DNA of 64,000 bases, taken from positions 2,303,939 to 2,367,938 of the forward strand of contig NW_006763131.1 of assembly GCF_000264905.1 (NCBI RefSeq), given 5' to 3'. Position 1 is the first letter of the stretch, and each line of letters opens with the position of its first letter. The notes beneath the pieces are model-generated. The model saw only the letters and a list, made by a program, of their open reading frames with translations, made no database searches and was not told where the DNA came from. The DNA comes from Stereum hirsutum FP-91666 SS1. Its lineage: Eukaryota; Basidiomycota; Agaricomycetes; Russulales; Stereaceae. The translations under genes were made by a program, and so were the position numbers. Shown one piece after another: positions 33,894 to 46,680 of the stretch.

Positions 33894-36619
33894 TCAAGGG
33901 AAGAGCACAGACGATATGCTGGCTCCGGCTAATCCGCCGGATGGAAGTGTGAAAGAGACGGAAGTCGTGCTCGGGCCAGTCCATGCTGGAGGTAAAGAAC
34001 CCGATCCGAGCGTGAAGGTTAGTGTAGCATTGCTCAACAATTGTGTGGGTTCAGAAATAGTAACGTTCCAGCTGTCCATCCTTACGATGACCGCAGTGCT
34101 ACCCGTAGACTCGACGGTAATGGGCGCTGTTCCATTTACGGATGGAATTGTCGTCTTGCCCCCGTCCGTCTCCCAGAATACGAACATGGCTACGTTGTTT
34201 GCAGCATCGAGGAGTGCGGAGATGGAGCCGTCGTTACGAATAGTCTGGAGTTGCGATGAGGATGATTTGGTAGAGAAGGTCTCAGGAGTGGTGGCGGGAT
34301 AGATGGTATACTCGACGTCCGCGGTGAGATCGCTGTGGGACAGCCATGCTGAGAAGAGATCGACAGTTTCCACCCCCTGTGAGGATGTCCCAATGGTCGA
34401 CCAGTCTCCGGTTCGCTCTCCAAAATCGACGGAAAGAGATACGGCGGTGTTTGAGGAGTTAAATGTATAGCCGACGTTACCGTGCCACAAGGATTGTACG
34501 CCGCTGAAATTCCCCGGTTGTTGTGTGACACCATCAACAAGGACGTCGCCGGTATGTCTGCGTTGGTCAAGAACGGAGAACACAGGGGCATCCGTCGTAG
34601 AGATGATACGTGCCACCATGACATGCTGCACATCGTCGTCGAGGAAGAACCACGTCTTGCGCCAGTTCAATGTTTTCGAGGTCGGTGTCTCGTAGCGCAT
34701 CGCTGCCACTCCCAAGGTCCCATCTGAAGCGCCACCCACGAGGGTCTGCGTACCTGCATGCCCTGCGCCTGTACAGTTGAGTGCGGTGGCGCCGTAATCG
34801 ACTGTAGTGCCCGGAATAAGGTTCCAGTCCCACGCAGCGAAGATATCTTCATATTCGTCACCGGAAATGTAGGTGTAGAGGGTACCATCGCTAAGGTGGA
34901 AACCGAGCGGGTTCTGATCGTTGGTGCACTCTGTGTTCCTGGTGCGTTTCGAGTACATCTTTAGTGTGGCAGCATAACCTGATCCTCGCTGTACCTATAA
35001 GCGTTGAACGATGAAAAGGTGAAGGGTAGTTTCAATATAATATTACAGCCCTACTAACCATGTAGTCGTTGTCAAAGAACATGCGATTACCGAGGAGAGG
35101 CCCTGAATTCGCGGTCGTAGTATTCTCAGAGAGAAGATTGAAGGCTTTCGTTAACGACTCTGACTGCCATTCTTGAGCAAGGACTTGCAATTGGGTGATA
35201 TTCGTCTTGAGATTTTCGGTTGCCCTGTAGAGGTGAGGGAAGAGCTTTAGACATGCCCGCGTGTGTCTGTGGGCAGCTTACTGGTTGTCAGCGACGGGGA
35301 AACTGATAAAGCGGCCCAAGACGCTCTATGTGTGGGTGTCCATTAATTTATAGCAGCGAAAGAAGGATTAAAAGGTACCTACGAAGTCCCAGTGGAGCAC
35401 ATTCGTAAGGGTATTTCGGTATATCATCCAAGCGTTTCCCTCCCAAAGAGTTTCGAAAGCGGATCTCGATGCATCCGTTGCTTGAAAGGCCGTATTGGCA
35501 GCCTCAAGCTCAAAGTCGAACACATCGTTGGCACTGCGATAGTTCATCAGCATCGTGCACCATTAAAACCTCGAGGACTTACTAGTCCTTCCCATAATTC
35601 CCATTGTACAACATGCCCGTGTGTTGGCCGAAAGAGCCATCTGGACGGATGCCGTCCGCGGAGGTCGCGTTCTCGATGACTACCTCGTTATGAACTCGAT
35701 CGAAAGCGTCTTGCAACAATGATTGATTGGTCGTAAGTAAGGCAAGGTCGACACCGATGCTTGCGATATCCAATGTATTCGCTCCTGTAATTGAACTGAC
35801 CCCATTGATGCCGGTCGAGAATGTGGCGTAGGCGCGCGAAGTCATGTGTGTGCAGTTGCTGAGTTCCGTGGGTAGTAGGGTATTGTTCAACAGGAGACAG
35901 GATTCACCGACGAAACTGGGAATCCCGATGATCTGATAGGCAGATAATCAGACAGTGTTAGTTTATGGAGGGGCATGAAATACGACGTACGTTGGCAAAC
36001 CAATTTTTGTTCCAAAATCCACTCGTTCCGCAGGGACAGCTCGCGTCGCCACCTGAGTCGATGCAAGCGGGGTCTGTGAAGTCGTTCTCGAACCAGAAGC
36101 CCATGGCAAGAGAGATGGAATCGCGAAGGTCGGTATCATTGGCCAATTGTGTCGCGCCCTTGAGTCCTCCATGCCATGCACTAGACAAAGTCACTGCGAA
36201 CGTTGTCAGCGGGCTGGCCATGTAATCACGATCCTGAAAGGAAGCATGGAGATGAAAACAACTCGCCTATGCGCTCCCAATGTTCTTGTGCAGGCCAACT
36301 CCCTGTCTGAGCAGAGCAACCCGTGGTATAGTCGATCTCTGAATCAGGCCATTTGCCGTCTGTACCGAGAGTTGACAACCTGATATTGAAATATATAAGG
36401 CAACACGCTTGATGAAACAAGCACAATAACGTACCAACTTGTTATAGAAGCAGCGTTGGTAGCTCCCGAAACGATGATGGAAGCTCTTCGTTGCGCTAGA
36501 GTTTGGATGTCTTGTAGCACTGATGCAGCGCGAGCTTGGGTCACGACAAGCAACAAGAAGGATAAGTGCACAAGACCGATACAGACGCGAAAATTGAGGA
36601 GCAGAGTAATTGGCCTCAT
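33894..36619 (-). CDS. Polysaccharide lyase family 8 (PL8), secreted
   Basis: Eight exons (36619-36435, 36379-36263, 36213-35991, 35932-35583, 35533-35383, 35325-35282, 35224-35059, 34994-33894) give 778 aa, the normal PL8 size. A signal peptide (MRPITLLLNF, then a Leu/Val core to TQARA) begins the protein. The helical catalytic domain shows DIDYTTGC-like DYTTGC, WPAQEHW, NKNWFANIIGIP, and DGSFGQHTGMLYNGNYG. H279 and Y288, nine residues apart, match the His/Tyr pair of bacterial hyaluronate and chondroitin lyases. The beta-sandwich part has NTECTNDQNPLGFH and WDWNLIPGTTVDYGA. PL8 enzymes cleave uronic-acid polysaccharides by beta-elimination. The true substrate of fungal members is mostly unknown. 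The exon 2/3 join was chosen by phase and is less sure. Confidence 0.9.
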
Positions 36620-37407
36620 CGTTGATTTTACCCGGGGGAAGTCTAAGATTGCACTACTCGATAACCCGGCATATAAAAGCATAAGTTATACCCACCTTCA
36701 TCCCGAGACCGTTCAAGAAAGTGCCCACAGCCCTCGCACTGTGCCAGCACCTTTTCCGAACCACCGTAGAAAGTCCGCCTAAGATGATCCAGCACATCGT
36801 ATGGTGGTGATTAAGAAGGTGGGATGCACGATGTCTGCTGCAATGGAGGACTCGGACTGGAAACTGGTCATGAGTGCGAAGCCTAGGGGCAAGTAGACCG
36901 ATTTGGCTGTCTCAGCGGATTGTCAAGATATCTGCGCGACGCATGGAACCCATGGGAAGACCTCTGTCGAGCTAAAGATAACCAGTACAGCACCTTGCGG
37001 ATGAGCAAGTAGTCCAAGCAAGATTGGTGGCCAGATTCAATGCTGTAAGAGGGATTTGCCGATGTGGAAGATGCTGCACTTATGTCAGGCATCGAAGCCT
37101 CGGGCCAGGGCGCAGTAAGTAGTAAAAAAGACCACAAAAATGGTACGAAAGGCCAGAGCAGAATGATTATGGAGAAGCTCTGACAAGCAAGCAAAGAGAG
37201 AAGACATTATAATAGGTATGAGCTACAACACTACTTATGCTACAAGATGGAGTAACCAGTCAAGAAGAGGATATATGTATATATTTTGGTCCATGATGCA
37301 AGAAGATGATACGCGGCTATAATAGTCCACGTGAAGCGTCCGATTAGTCCTAGAGAAGCATTCGCCGCAGAAGTGAAGTGACGATGTCAGAGGCATGCCT
37401 CATGGGA
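36620..37407. other. Intergenic region
   Basis: This holds the PL8 promoter and the 3' flank of the SUR7-like gene. A hydrophobic frame on the minus strand (37194-36883) lacks an ATG start and any conserved motif. I see no gene. Confidence 0.45.
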
Positions 37408-38351
37408 TCACTTGCCCGCGGAAGCCGTGACATGGAGCTTCGCCAGAGCGCAGATGAGAGGGACAGCGTGAAACGAGTATCCCACCCAGATCACTGAAAG
37501 AGAGAGATATTAGACCATACGGTACTACTTGATCGAGACGCAGAATGAGTAAAAAATTCTCACTGGTGAAGCCGTTGCTGGTATCAGCAATGAGCTCGGC
37601 GCTGCTGTTGCCTTCTGTGATGTCCTTGTTGAAATCCTCGACGGCTTTTCCCATCCACATACGAAGGACAAGGAAAGCGGTGAGCCCTAAATCGTCGCAG
37701 TCAGAGAACATTACAGTCCACGTGAACGCATCGTCACGCACCAATCATGAACCCAAGCAAGCCAATCCAAGCCGTCGTGCGTTGAATCATTGGCTTGTCG
37801 AGAGCGGCGGACATTTTTGCTCCAAGAGATCCCCGAAGCGAAGTCATAGTAAAGAGAACGAAGAAAATTATGGAGAAGCCGATGGAAACTGCGATGAAGG
37901 CTGGAGTTGTGGACGTCGGGGCAGTCAGCATGTCGGGAGCTCCGCTTGGTAGAGCGGACAGGTCTGTGACGCGTATGCTCAGAGGATATTGACTAAAGGA
38001 CAAGGTTCAGGTGCTCACCGTATTCTGGAGACAGAGTAGGGATAGTACAAGAGACGTCGCCGTCATTACTCGTGCGCGAGCAGGAGCCTAATGCAGGGTA
38101 AGGAACAGGAGCACGAGATAAGAGGACGATGTCGTACCGAGTGCTCCAAGGAATACTGTAGGCCCATCGATGTTTGAGGAGGAAGTAGAGTTCGTCGTTA
38201 ATGTCGTGGACGGCGATACCACAAGCAATGCCACACGATCATGTAATAGCACGGTCGGGGCGAGGTACGCAAACATGATCAGGAAAAGGGACGTCAACGC
38301 CAAGATGGGCGAGAGGTACAGAGTGACAGCTTTTGAAACACCAGCAATCAT
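37408..38351 (-). CDS. SUR7/PalI family membrane protein
   Basis: Exons 38351-38138, 38087-38019, 37963-37742, 37686-37564 and 37493-37408 give 237 aa, all in phase. The layout is that of the claudin-like SUR7/PalI family. It has one N-terminal membrane segment (LSPILALTSLFLIMFAYL), then an extracellular loop with N-glycosylation sites and two Cys in GSCSRTSNDGDVSC. Three more hydrophobic segments follow, starting with AFIAVSIGFSIIFFVLF, then AWIGLLGFMIGGLTAFLVL and the C-terminal IWVGYSFHAV stretch. Family members organise eisosomes and the cell cortex, or sense ambient pH (PalI/Rim9). The sequence does not tell which role applies. A TATA box lies about 156 bp upstream. Confidence 0.78.
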
Positions 38352-38939
38352 GACGTGCAAGAGAAGTAGGAGCAATTAGAATGACAGTATTGCAGAAAAC
38401 AACGCCTGGTTGAATTGAAGTGAAGGAAAAAAAGAATGAGTGGACTGCACTGCAGGAGAGACTGGTGGAAGAGGCGAGACTGGAGGTTCCTGGTACGAGA
38501 TTCGAGTTTATATACGCAGGGACCAGCAATAATCACCGCAGGGTATAACGAGAACAATAACCTGGCGTCGAGCGACGAGTAAGTAATCAGGCTATGCATG
38601 CCTAGGCCTAGGGTGGAGAGAACAACGAACATGCCCTGTATTTGGCAGGCGCATTGTTCTTCATCCGGCATCAAAATCCAGGCGCCTCCGTCCTTCCATC
38701 GTAACGTATCGTCGCAAAGTTACCAGGGTGCATGATCAAGGTTAAATGTGTACTCTTCAAAGAGACAAGACAATAGTCGTGTGAGCAGTAGACGCAGAGA
38801 ATGGAGGCGACCTGGGTACGGTGGTGATTCCCTGTGGACAAATATGGACCACACCACGTGCCAGCCGCGCGAAATTTCCTCCAGGCAAGTTTGGGCCTGA
38901 GTGGATCCCAACTGCTGCGTATACAACGCTCGTTTTCCT
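38352..38939. other. Divergent promoter of SUR7-like gene and Mpp10
   Basis: 588 bp without coding signal apart from shadow frames. The minus side has a TATA box. Confidence 0.5.
38507..38514 (-). promoter_or_regulatory. TATA box of SUR7-like gene
   Basis: TATATAAA on the minus strand, about 156 bp before the start codon at 38351. Confidence 0.5.
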
Positions 38940-41470
38940 ATGGCGGATTCTGTGGACGTACAACTTCCCCCACAACTGGGACAACTCTCTCATATCATTG
39001 ATGAAAAACCAGAATCAATAGCATCAGGTAGTTCCGAGGCTCGTGGCGCCGCTCTGAAGGCGACAGAATATGTCTTCAACCTCGGTCTGTTCTCGCCACA
39101 CTACTCTTTACCGGCCATGTTCTGACTCTCAACCCTTCCTACGTAGCTCTACAGACCGAAGAAAAGTCACAGTCTCATATTGCCGATCTCCTCGCATCCT
39201 TCAGTCCGGCAGAAGCACCACAGACCCGCTCACAGGCTCGAGCAAATGGCAAACGCAAACGCAGCCCGTCTCCCGAAAAACATACTCTGCAACGGACACC
39301 ACTCTCTTCACTCTTCGTCGACGGCATGGGAGAGGAGCAACTTTGGGCTCAGCTCGAACTGAGGTCTCAAAACATCTGTCAAATCTTAGCCCAGGCGTTG
39401 GAAGGAGCCGGTGAGGACGATGAGGCGGATATGATGAGCGAGGCGTCGAAGAAATTACGCCTGGAGGATGATGATGAGGAGGAAGAGGATGAGGACGAAT
39501 TGTTGAATGTATTTCGAGGGCAGACGGGCGATGACGACGACGATGAGGACTCGGAGGAGGATGAAGAAGACAGCGATTCGGGCGACGATCCAGCGGACCT
39601 AGGGGAAAACGTAGAGGCTTTGCGAGACCCTTCATCAGAGGCCGAAGAGGCCGAAGACGATGAAGTCAGCATTGACACTCTAGAGAAGGACTCGCGTAGG
39701 GGAGGGGTGTCGTTACCCAAACGAAGGCGAGGAGGACATTCGGTGTTGGACGATGGTTTTTTCGACTTGGCAGAATTCAATGCAGAGACGGAACAAGCAG
39801 AGGCCAAGTCATCATCGAAGGGGCGCCTAGCCGACGAAGATGAAGATGAAGACGACGAAACCGAGTCCGTCGATTTATTCGCCTCCGTAGATGATGCCGC
39901 AACATTTGACGAGGATGACTTAGAGAGTTCTGGCGGTACGTCTTATTTTGAGGTTTTGCTTCCTCCGCCGTGCATGCTCAAGTACTTGAATATCACAGAG
40001 GCCTACTACAGAGACTTTTTTGTACCTCCACGGGCACTGCCCTCAAAACCCAAACCAACTGCTGCCGTCGCTGCCGTCGCTCCTACCCGCTCAACAAAGG
40101 TCCGCTTCCACGAAGAAGTCAGAGTCAAGAAAATCAAAGCAAGAGGTCGAAGCATGCCTGTCACGTCCGCACGGTTACGCGGTAACACGGTTGATGAGGA
40201 TGATGATGAGGACGGTGACGAGGATTCTGAAGGGCTCATGGAAGAGGATGAGAGTTCGGAGGATGACGATGGCGAAGGGGAACAGGAAGATGACGATGAA
40301 CTCCGCCAACATCCTGGAAGTACGCTAGGTTGGCCTGGCATGAGCGAAGATGAGGACGAGGAGGGGAGTGAGGACGAGGACATGGATGAGGAGGGCAATT
40401 TCGACGGGCGGGAGACGATGGACCGTCTAGAGAATGATCTTTTCGCAGAAGATGAAGAGACTCACGATGGTGCGTTTGCTAATTGCGACTTCTCTAGAAT
40501 AAAACTCACTCGTCTTCGAATCTTCAATAGATCTCACCACACATCAAAAGCGTATGCAGGCGCTCCAGGAGCAAATTACTGAGCTTGAAGCTGAAAACAT
40601 CGCAAAGAAAGACTGGACACTCATGGGCGAGGCTACCTCTCGTTCGAGACCGCAGAACTCTCTCCTCGAGGAAGACCTAGAATTCGAGCGCGTCATGAAA
40701 GCGGTCCCCGTGGTCACAGAGGAGGTTGTACAGAGCTTGGAAGAGCGCATCAAAGCCCGAATCCTGGAGAATCAGTTCGACGACGTCGTCCGCCGGCGTG
40801 CCGTGGACGACAAGCCTTTCTTGCCTTCGCGATTCTTCGAGCTAAAAGACACGAAATCGACACAGTCCTTGGCCCAGATCTACGAGGACGAGTATACGGC
40901 CACCCAGACAGGGGGTGTGGCCGGCGAAGATCGCGATGGAAAGCTCAAAAAGGAACATGATGAGTTGGAGACAATCTGGGACGGTATTTGTGCAAAGCTC
41001 GACGCTCTCTCGAACACCCATTTCACTCCGAAGCCCGTGAGTACTCACCTGTCTTCTCTTTTGAATGAGCGGCTTACTTACTCGACTTCACACTATAGCC
41101 TAAAGCTACGATCACGACGGTGTCAAATGTCGCATCGGCTAGCCTTGAATCTGCTCTCCCTACCGCCAAGTCTGCGACGACTATGCTTGCTCCAGAGGAA
41201 ATCTTTGCGCCTTCGTCCGCAGAGGCTCGGGCGCGGGGTGAGCTTACACCCGTAGAGAAACGCGCTCTTCGGAACAAGAAGAAGAAGGCCTACAAGAAAG
41301 CGCGAGACTCATTAGACCAGAGTGTTGACAAGTACGCTAAACCGAAGGGTATGAAGGGTATCAAAGCCCAGAAGGAGGCTGCTTTGAAGAGTGTGGTGAA
41401 GAGTGGGAAGGGTGTCACGATTGTAGGGAAGAAAAGTACGGACGACAAGAAGGATCGGAAGAAGGCCTGA
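38940..41470 (+). CDS. mpp10: U3 snoRNP protein Mpp10
   Basis: Exons 38940-39084, 39147-39935, 39999-40469, 40531-41036 and 41099-41470 give 760 aa. Family marks in order are LLASFSPAEAPQTRSQARA, a long acidic tract, DDGFFDLAEFN, YYRDFFVPPRA, basic FHEEVRVKKIKARGRS, and more acidic blocks. Then come LENDLFAEDEET, HQKRMQALQEQI, KKDWTLMGEATSRSRPQNS, LEFERVMKAVPV and SLAQIYEDEY. The C terminus is Lys-rich (KKKKAYKKARD). Mpp10 forms a complex with Imp3 and Imp4 in the nucleolar small-subunit processome and is needed for early 18S pre-rRNA cleavages. The intron at 39936-39998 is 63 nt without an in-frame stop, so retention would leave the frame open. The splice is favoured because it brings the conserved YRDFF motif next to the acidic tract. 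Confidence 0.94.
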
Positions 41471-41709
41471 CGATTCTCTGATTCTCACTTGCTGCCCATC
41501 GCATCCTAGGGATCCCTTGTATCATTTGCTAGATAAGATTAACATTTAGTCGATGTCTTCCACATCTTTACGCCACGCGCATAGCTGGGCCACAAGATGA
41601 ACCTGATTTGGAATTCGCGTGAGGCGGTTGCCACAGCCTCGGATAGGAACAGACCTCTTGCTGACCGCCAGCTCGTCAGCGACCATCTTCTTCGTCTCGC
41701 ATCCTCACC

Positions 41710-42949
41710 ATGTCCTGGTTTAACAAACGCAAGGAACAAAATCTTATTCCTCCCATCGAGTCTGCCGCCCCAGGAGGCGCCTCAAGGGGAAACACTACCT
41801 CTCCCCGTCCTCCTGTTCGCTCAGCTGCTGCGACCTACGTCCCCAGCCGCGATGGCGATATGTACAACTCCAGGTCCAACAGCTACAACAGTGGCAAGTC
41901 TGAGCCTCCTGGTGATGGTTACAGCGCTCCTCGCGACAGATATGGGCGTAATGCCCCCGTCGGTGACGTCTACTCTCGCGGCGAAGGCGACCTCGACAGA
42001 GACCGTAACGAACTCTTTGCGGGCTATAATCCTCAGAAGGCAGGTGGCTCTGACAGATTCGTTGATGGGCCTGGCTTGGGTAGGGAGCCTCCTCCTGGAG
42101 AGGAGAATGAGGAGGACATAGAGGGGATCAAGACGCAGACGAGGTTCTTGAAGCAGGAGAGCGTGAACTCTACGCGCAACGCTCTCAGAATGGCTCGCGA
42201 GGCCGAGGAGACTGCGAGGGGCACTGTCACGAAGCTGGGCGACCAGTCAGGTAAGCTGTGCCGGTCTCATGAGCATTGCATTTGGCGCTAATGATGAGAT
42301 GGCTGTGACTCTCGTCAGAGAAACTTGCGAACACTGAGCGCCATCTCGATGTCGCGAAGGGCCACTCCTTGAAGGCCGAAGATAGGACCGACGAGCTCAA
42401 ACAGCTTAACCGTTCTATCTTCCGTCCGGTTATCACCTTTAATAAGGACGCAAAGCGCGCCGCCCAAGAACGCAAAATTCAGGAGCGTTACGACGACGAG
42501 CGTAGTGAGCGGGAGAAGGCGATGATGGATATCAGGGAGACGCAGAACAGGTTGGGAAGAGCCGCTACGTATGGTCGTGGAGGAGACGACGATGAAGAGG
42601 GCATTGGCGGTGGATCCGGAAGGCTGACTGCTGTCCAGCAGGCGGCTAGGAAGGAGCAGAGGAAGCGATACCAGTTTGAGGCCACTGCGTCGGACGATGA
42701 GATGGAGGACGAGCTTGACAACAATCTTGACGAGATTTCGGAGATGACGAAGAGGCTGAGGACGCTTGGATCCGCCATGGGCGAGGAACTCGACAAACAG
42801 AACAATCGCATCGAGGTTATCGAAGGGAAGACCGTTAACTTGGACAACCGTGTGTTCAGGAACACCGAGAGGGTGAGTTTCATGATTATCTTCTCGACTG
42901 CTGCAATACCTGACCGTCTCGATGTTTTTAGCTCAAGCGCATCAAGTAG
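41710..42949 (+). CDS. sec9: Sec9/SNAP-25-like t-SNARE
   Basis: Exons 41710-42250, 42319-42872 and 42932-42949 give 370 aa. A variable N-terminal region rich in Pro, Ser and Arg (MSWFNKRKEQN...) comes first. The first SNARE helix covers about residues 138-220 (IKTQTRFLKQESVNSTRNAL, GHSLKAEDRTDELKQLNRS). A linker carries the acidic patch GGDDDEEG. The second SNARE helix runs to the C terminus (LDEISEMTKRLRTLGSAMG, LDKQNNRIEVIEGKTVNLD) and ends RLKRIK. There is no membrane segment and no Cys cluster, as in Sec9. Sec9 pairs with Sso syntaxins and Snc synaptobrevins to fuse secretory vesicles with the plasma membrane. The last exon has only 18 nt and encodes LKRIK plus stop. Confidence 0.93.
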
Positions 42950-44420
42950 TCCGCCTTCACCACCTACTGTGGCGGACTAGGAAGCTGGACGGACATAGAA
43001 GCTGGACAAACTTTTCTGGAATTTTAAGCACACATATTCGTGCCTTCATCGCTCTAGATAACCTGTAGGCCTACATCGTCCCGTGCAATACGTAAAAATA
43101 TTTTGTGTGATCCCTGTGAGTATTTTGTAGAAGATGGTGAAATGTTGTCGGAGATGGGGTTTGTGTGGCCATTTTGCCACATGCAGGGAGCTCGACTGAC
43201 ATGGACACCTCGACTCGCCTTTAATATCAGCGTACATGCTCGTAGAAATCTATGTGTGGTATAAATGAGGACATGCCATAAGTGATTCTAAATTATTCTG
43301 GCAGACCATGGTTGCCTACTTTTGCATGGGACATCTTTTGTTGAGGGGATCCTCTGGCTAAGGCGCCACAAGAGGCTCCCACTTCGTGAGGCTCTAGCTC
43401 CAGCATCCATGATCTTCCTCATACAAAAAGTTTATGGTCTTGGAGACCCAACAAAATAATTCCTCTGCAAAGGTCTGCTTGTTTTTAACAGACTGTTTGG
43501 CTTCTATAGACGGCACGGTTTTATAGAAATGACCAATTTTGCACCTCTCAAACATCCGAATGAAATCTGAGCGCAGAAAGTCGTGCAGCACCCCACAAAT
43601 ATTTACACAGATAGAATGATCTATCTTAAAACGCTATGGGTACTTCTTGCTGCTGGTCGTCTAACGATTATGTGTACGAAATCGGTGGGCAAGGGGGTGT
43701 GGCGCCTTTTGACATCTTTTTCGCCACTCATTCGGCAATAGCCGGGCCCTTTCGGCGCGCGTCCAGCTTCCCTGTTTTGCCACTTTCCCCACTCGTCGTC
43801 GCAAATTATTCATTGACGATGGTTTACTGCATCAAGCTCTCTAAGTAGATGTAAATATACTTAATAGATGTCAGACTACCTAAATGTGTCACTTAGTTTG
43901 CAAGTCATAGACAGGACATTGATTAAATAAGCGAGAAAGCCCATCTGTCCAGGATCCTAGTCCGCCACAGTATCAGTCGATACTACTCGCTAGTACGCTT
44001 CGTGGACATTGCTCATGGAAGTTTTTGGGTTCCCTTTTGGACTTTTCTGGATGTAACATAGTATAATCGTTCGTTGGATAAACGGATGGCGAAATCTTCT
44101 TTGTTCGAATTCTCATTCGGTCCCCGCAGCCAGAAATACTGAATACAGCTGGCGCGTAACCGTCTCATTATCTTACGCCGACCAGGTTATACGCTGTTAT
44201 ACGCTGCGGTTCTCGAGTACTCGCATCTTCCTTACTTATAGATCGACACGTTGTGGGGCCACAGTCGTGGATTTCTTGGTGACCCGGTAGATGCCGAAGC
44301 ATGTAAAGTGCCGCATTGTGTCGGGCACTCTTCATTCACGCTGCTCTCGCTCGACCATCCTCCTAGAATTACGCACGATTTATTTCCACCACTCCGCACT
44401 CGCCTGACAGGCGAAAGGCT
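42950..44420. other. Long gene-free region, AT-richer
   Basis: About 1.5 kb downstream of the SNARE gene. It is more AT-rich than the rest of the window. Short frames, such as the minus-strand one at 43394-43591, have no recognisable domain. I could not find transposon ends. Confidence 0.4.
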
Positions 44421-46405
44421 ATGAATGACGAGAATATCTCGAGCGCCAATTCAAATCTGAAGCGGTGGTATGTTCACACATACAATATCGTCAGGTCATT
44501 GGGTTCACAGTTCTTGAAGGGAAGAGCTATTCGAGGAACAGTCTGGTACGTGTACATGAGAGTCATTCCATCTGATTTGAACATCTTTTTTAGACTATTC
44601 TCATTCCTTATATTACTTCGGGCAGCTATCTTTCGAGAAACAACTTCCACCAATGTGGCCCTCGAGGCCAAAGTCGACGAACTCGAGCGTGAACTTTCCG
44701 TATGGAAGTCTGCCTTCAAAAACGCGGAAGAGGAAAAGAAAGCCCTCAATAAGTCAGTCGTGTCTCTTGAGCGCAGAATAGACTCTCTCAAGGTGCGTCG
44801 ATTCCCCTTTGTATGCTGCAGGGCCGTAAGCACCAACCACCTCGTTCGCCACTAGGACGACAATCCCCTTCTTCTTTGTTTAATCGATGGAGACGGAAAT
44901 CTGTGGGCGGAGGACTTATGGCAGCTTGGGCAGCTCGGAGGTCGACAGGCCGCTTTGCTCTTGACTCAGGGCATAACGGAGCATGCAGACGACTCTCGCT
45001 CGCAGCTTTGGGTGACCGTGTATTGCAACAAAGCCGGCCTTATGGAGACGTTAGTCAAGAACCGAGTTTGCTCCTCTGAACAATTCGAAGGGTTCCTGCA
45101 CGGGTTCAACCTAGCTAGCCCGCTTTTCTCCATCATTGACGTCGGGAACGGGAAGGAAGCTGCAGACACGAAGATCAAAGGTGTGCCAGTTATATTCGTC
45201 GCTCACTAGTTCATTCTATTAAATGACCGCTATCAGAATGTCTAAGAGTCTTTACGCGGTTTCCGCAGACCGTGAAGGTCTACTTTGGGGGAGGCCATGA
45301 TAATGGTTATACTTCGACTTTGACATCCCTCGAGAATGAAGGCCTCCTGGATAAGGTCACGCTCTTGCGCGGGTACCGAAATTTAGCCTTCGAACTGAAA
45401 AACCTGCAACTCCCTTACCTCGAAATTGAGCGCTTGTTCATGACACAAAAATTGCATACAAATCCACAGAAGAAATCGACGACTCCTCACGCAACTCCCT
45501 CCCCGGCGCCAGACACCGGAAAACACAGAAACGCTCCCTTCACACCGTCAACAAGCAATGGGCATCAGCAGAGTGCAAAATATATTGACCCAAACTTGGT
45601 ATGCCTTAGCCCGTATCCCTTGCCTTCGCATCAATAACCCTTGGCTAATCGTCACAGCCCTTGAATAAACGTTCGTTTTAGATGCTCACCTCATTGTTTG
45701 CGAGCTCATCAACTGTCTTCCTATAGATACTCCACCCCCGTGCAACTTCTTTTACCTGGCGAAATGCCATCAAGGCACCAACTGCCATTATGGTCATGAT
45801 TATATCATGACTACTGAGGTGAGCTTTCGTTATTCGCCTGGATGGTAGGCTAGTTTGTCGTACTCATGTCAGCCCCAGAGCCTTGCCCAGATTAGATTAA
45901 ATGCAAAAAAATCACCGTGCACTCACGTCAATAAAGGTAAGCGTCTGAAGATGCCCACAATGGTCTGTAACTTCACCGGCTTGCTCAGATCGGCCTTGTC
46001 CTGAGGGAGACGCGTGTCCCTTGGGCCACGTGTGCCCACGCGGTTCAAAGTGTATCTATAACCGTGAGGGAAAATGTAAATTCACTGGTAGTGGGTATCA
46101 CATTCTCTTGTTTCCTCCCATAGCATTCTGCACGCTAACATTGCCACGATGTCGATGCCACAGAAACCATGCATTTCGGTGCACCTCGGTCAAATTCAAA
46201 CGGTCCGAAGGGCAAGCAGGCATCGAAGCGCAGTGATAGTAGCGCGAGTGAAGTTCCCGGACGCGGCACACCGAGCAGGGCCTCTGTGTACTCGTACGGC
46301 GAAGAAATGTCTCCTCCAAGGGTGCCGATCTTTGTTCCATCGCAGATGCCTGATCAGATGAACAACTTTCTGAACGGGTCATTCTACGGTTATCCTGGGC
46401 AGTGA
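44421..46405 (+). CDS. CCCH-type zinc finger protein (DUF7923-like N-terminal domain)
   Basis: Nine exons (44421-44464, 44594-44792, 44856-45180, 45237-45598, 45658-45670, 45727-45818, 45873-45936, 45989-46087, 46164-46405) give 479 aa. A coiled coil covers about residues 25-80 (LEAKVDELERELSVWKSAFK). Next is an alpha/beta domain with LLCLIDGDGNLW, FSIIDVGNGKEAADTKIK and VYFGGGHDNGY, which recalls a NYN/PIN-like nuclease fold. The first zinc finger is canonical: CNFFYLAKCHQGTNCHYGH, spacing C-x7-C-x5-C-x3-H. A second Cys/His cluster follows (CTHVNKDRPCPEGDACPLGH, CPRGSKC). CCCH fingers usually bind AU-rich RNA, so RNA regulation is likely. The tail is Ser/Pro-rich. The first exon is uncertain, because the frame stays open through the proposed first intron. 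Exon 5 is only 13 nt. Confidence 0.82.
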
Positions 46406-46680
46406 TACTCCTGTAGCAGTTGAATTACTATAACAAAGACTCATGTATTTAGTGCTTCATTGTTTTCTCCAGTAACTAATGTAGATTCCCCCCACACATT
46501 TCGGCCAACTACATCTCCCCGCCACAACGGACTCATGGCGCCACTGAGTGACCGTAGTCACGTGCCTTTGTCACACCGCGTAGGAGTAGTGTCGTTCAGA
46601 CGCGACTTGTTTCAGCTTGTTTCTCTCGCCTCTTTGCTCTTTCCTTCTTCCTATCTCATACAACACTACTACGGACCACT

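Noticed and set aside
36883..37194. Hydrophobic minus-strand frame of 103 residues
   Set aside because: It begins with a non-ATG codon, has no conserved motif and no splice partner; it lies between two well-defined genes.
39379..40398. Poly-Ser frames on the minus strand in Mpp10
   Set aside because: They are antisense shadows of GAT/GAG codon runs in the acidic tracts.
43394..43591. Minus-strand frame that might be a transposase fragment
   Set aside because: No catalytic motif, no terminal repeats and no neighbouring frame supports it.
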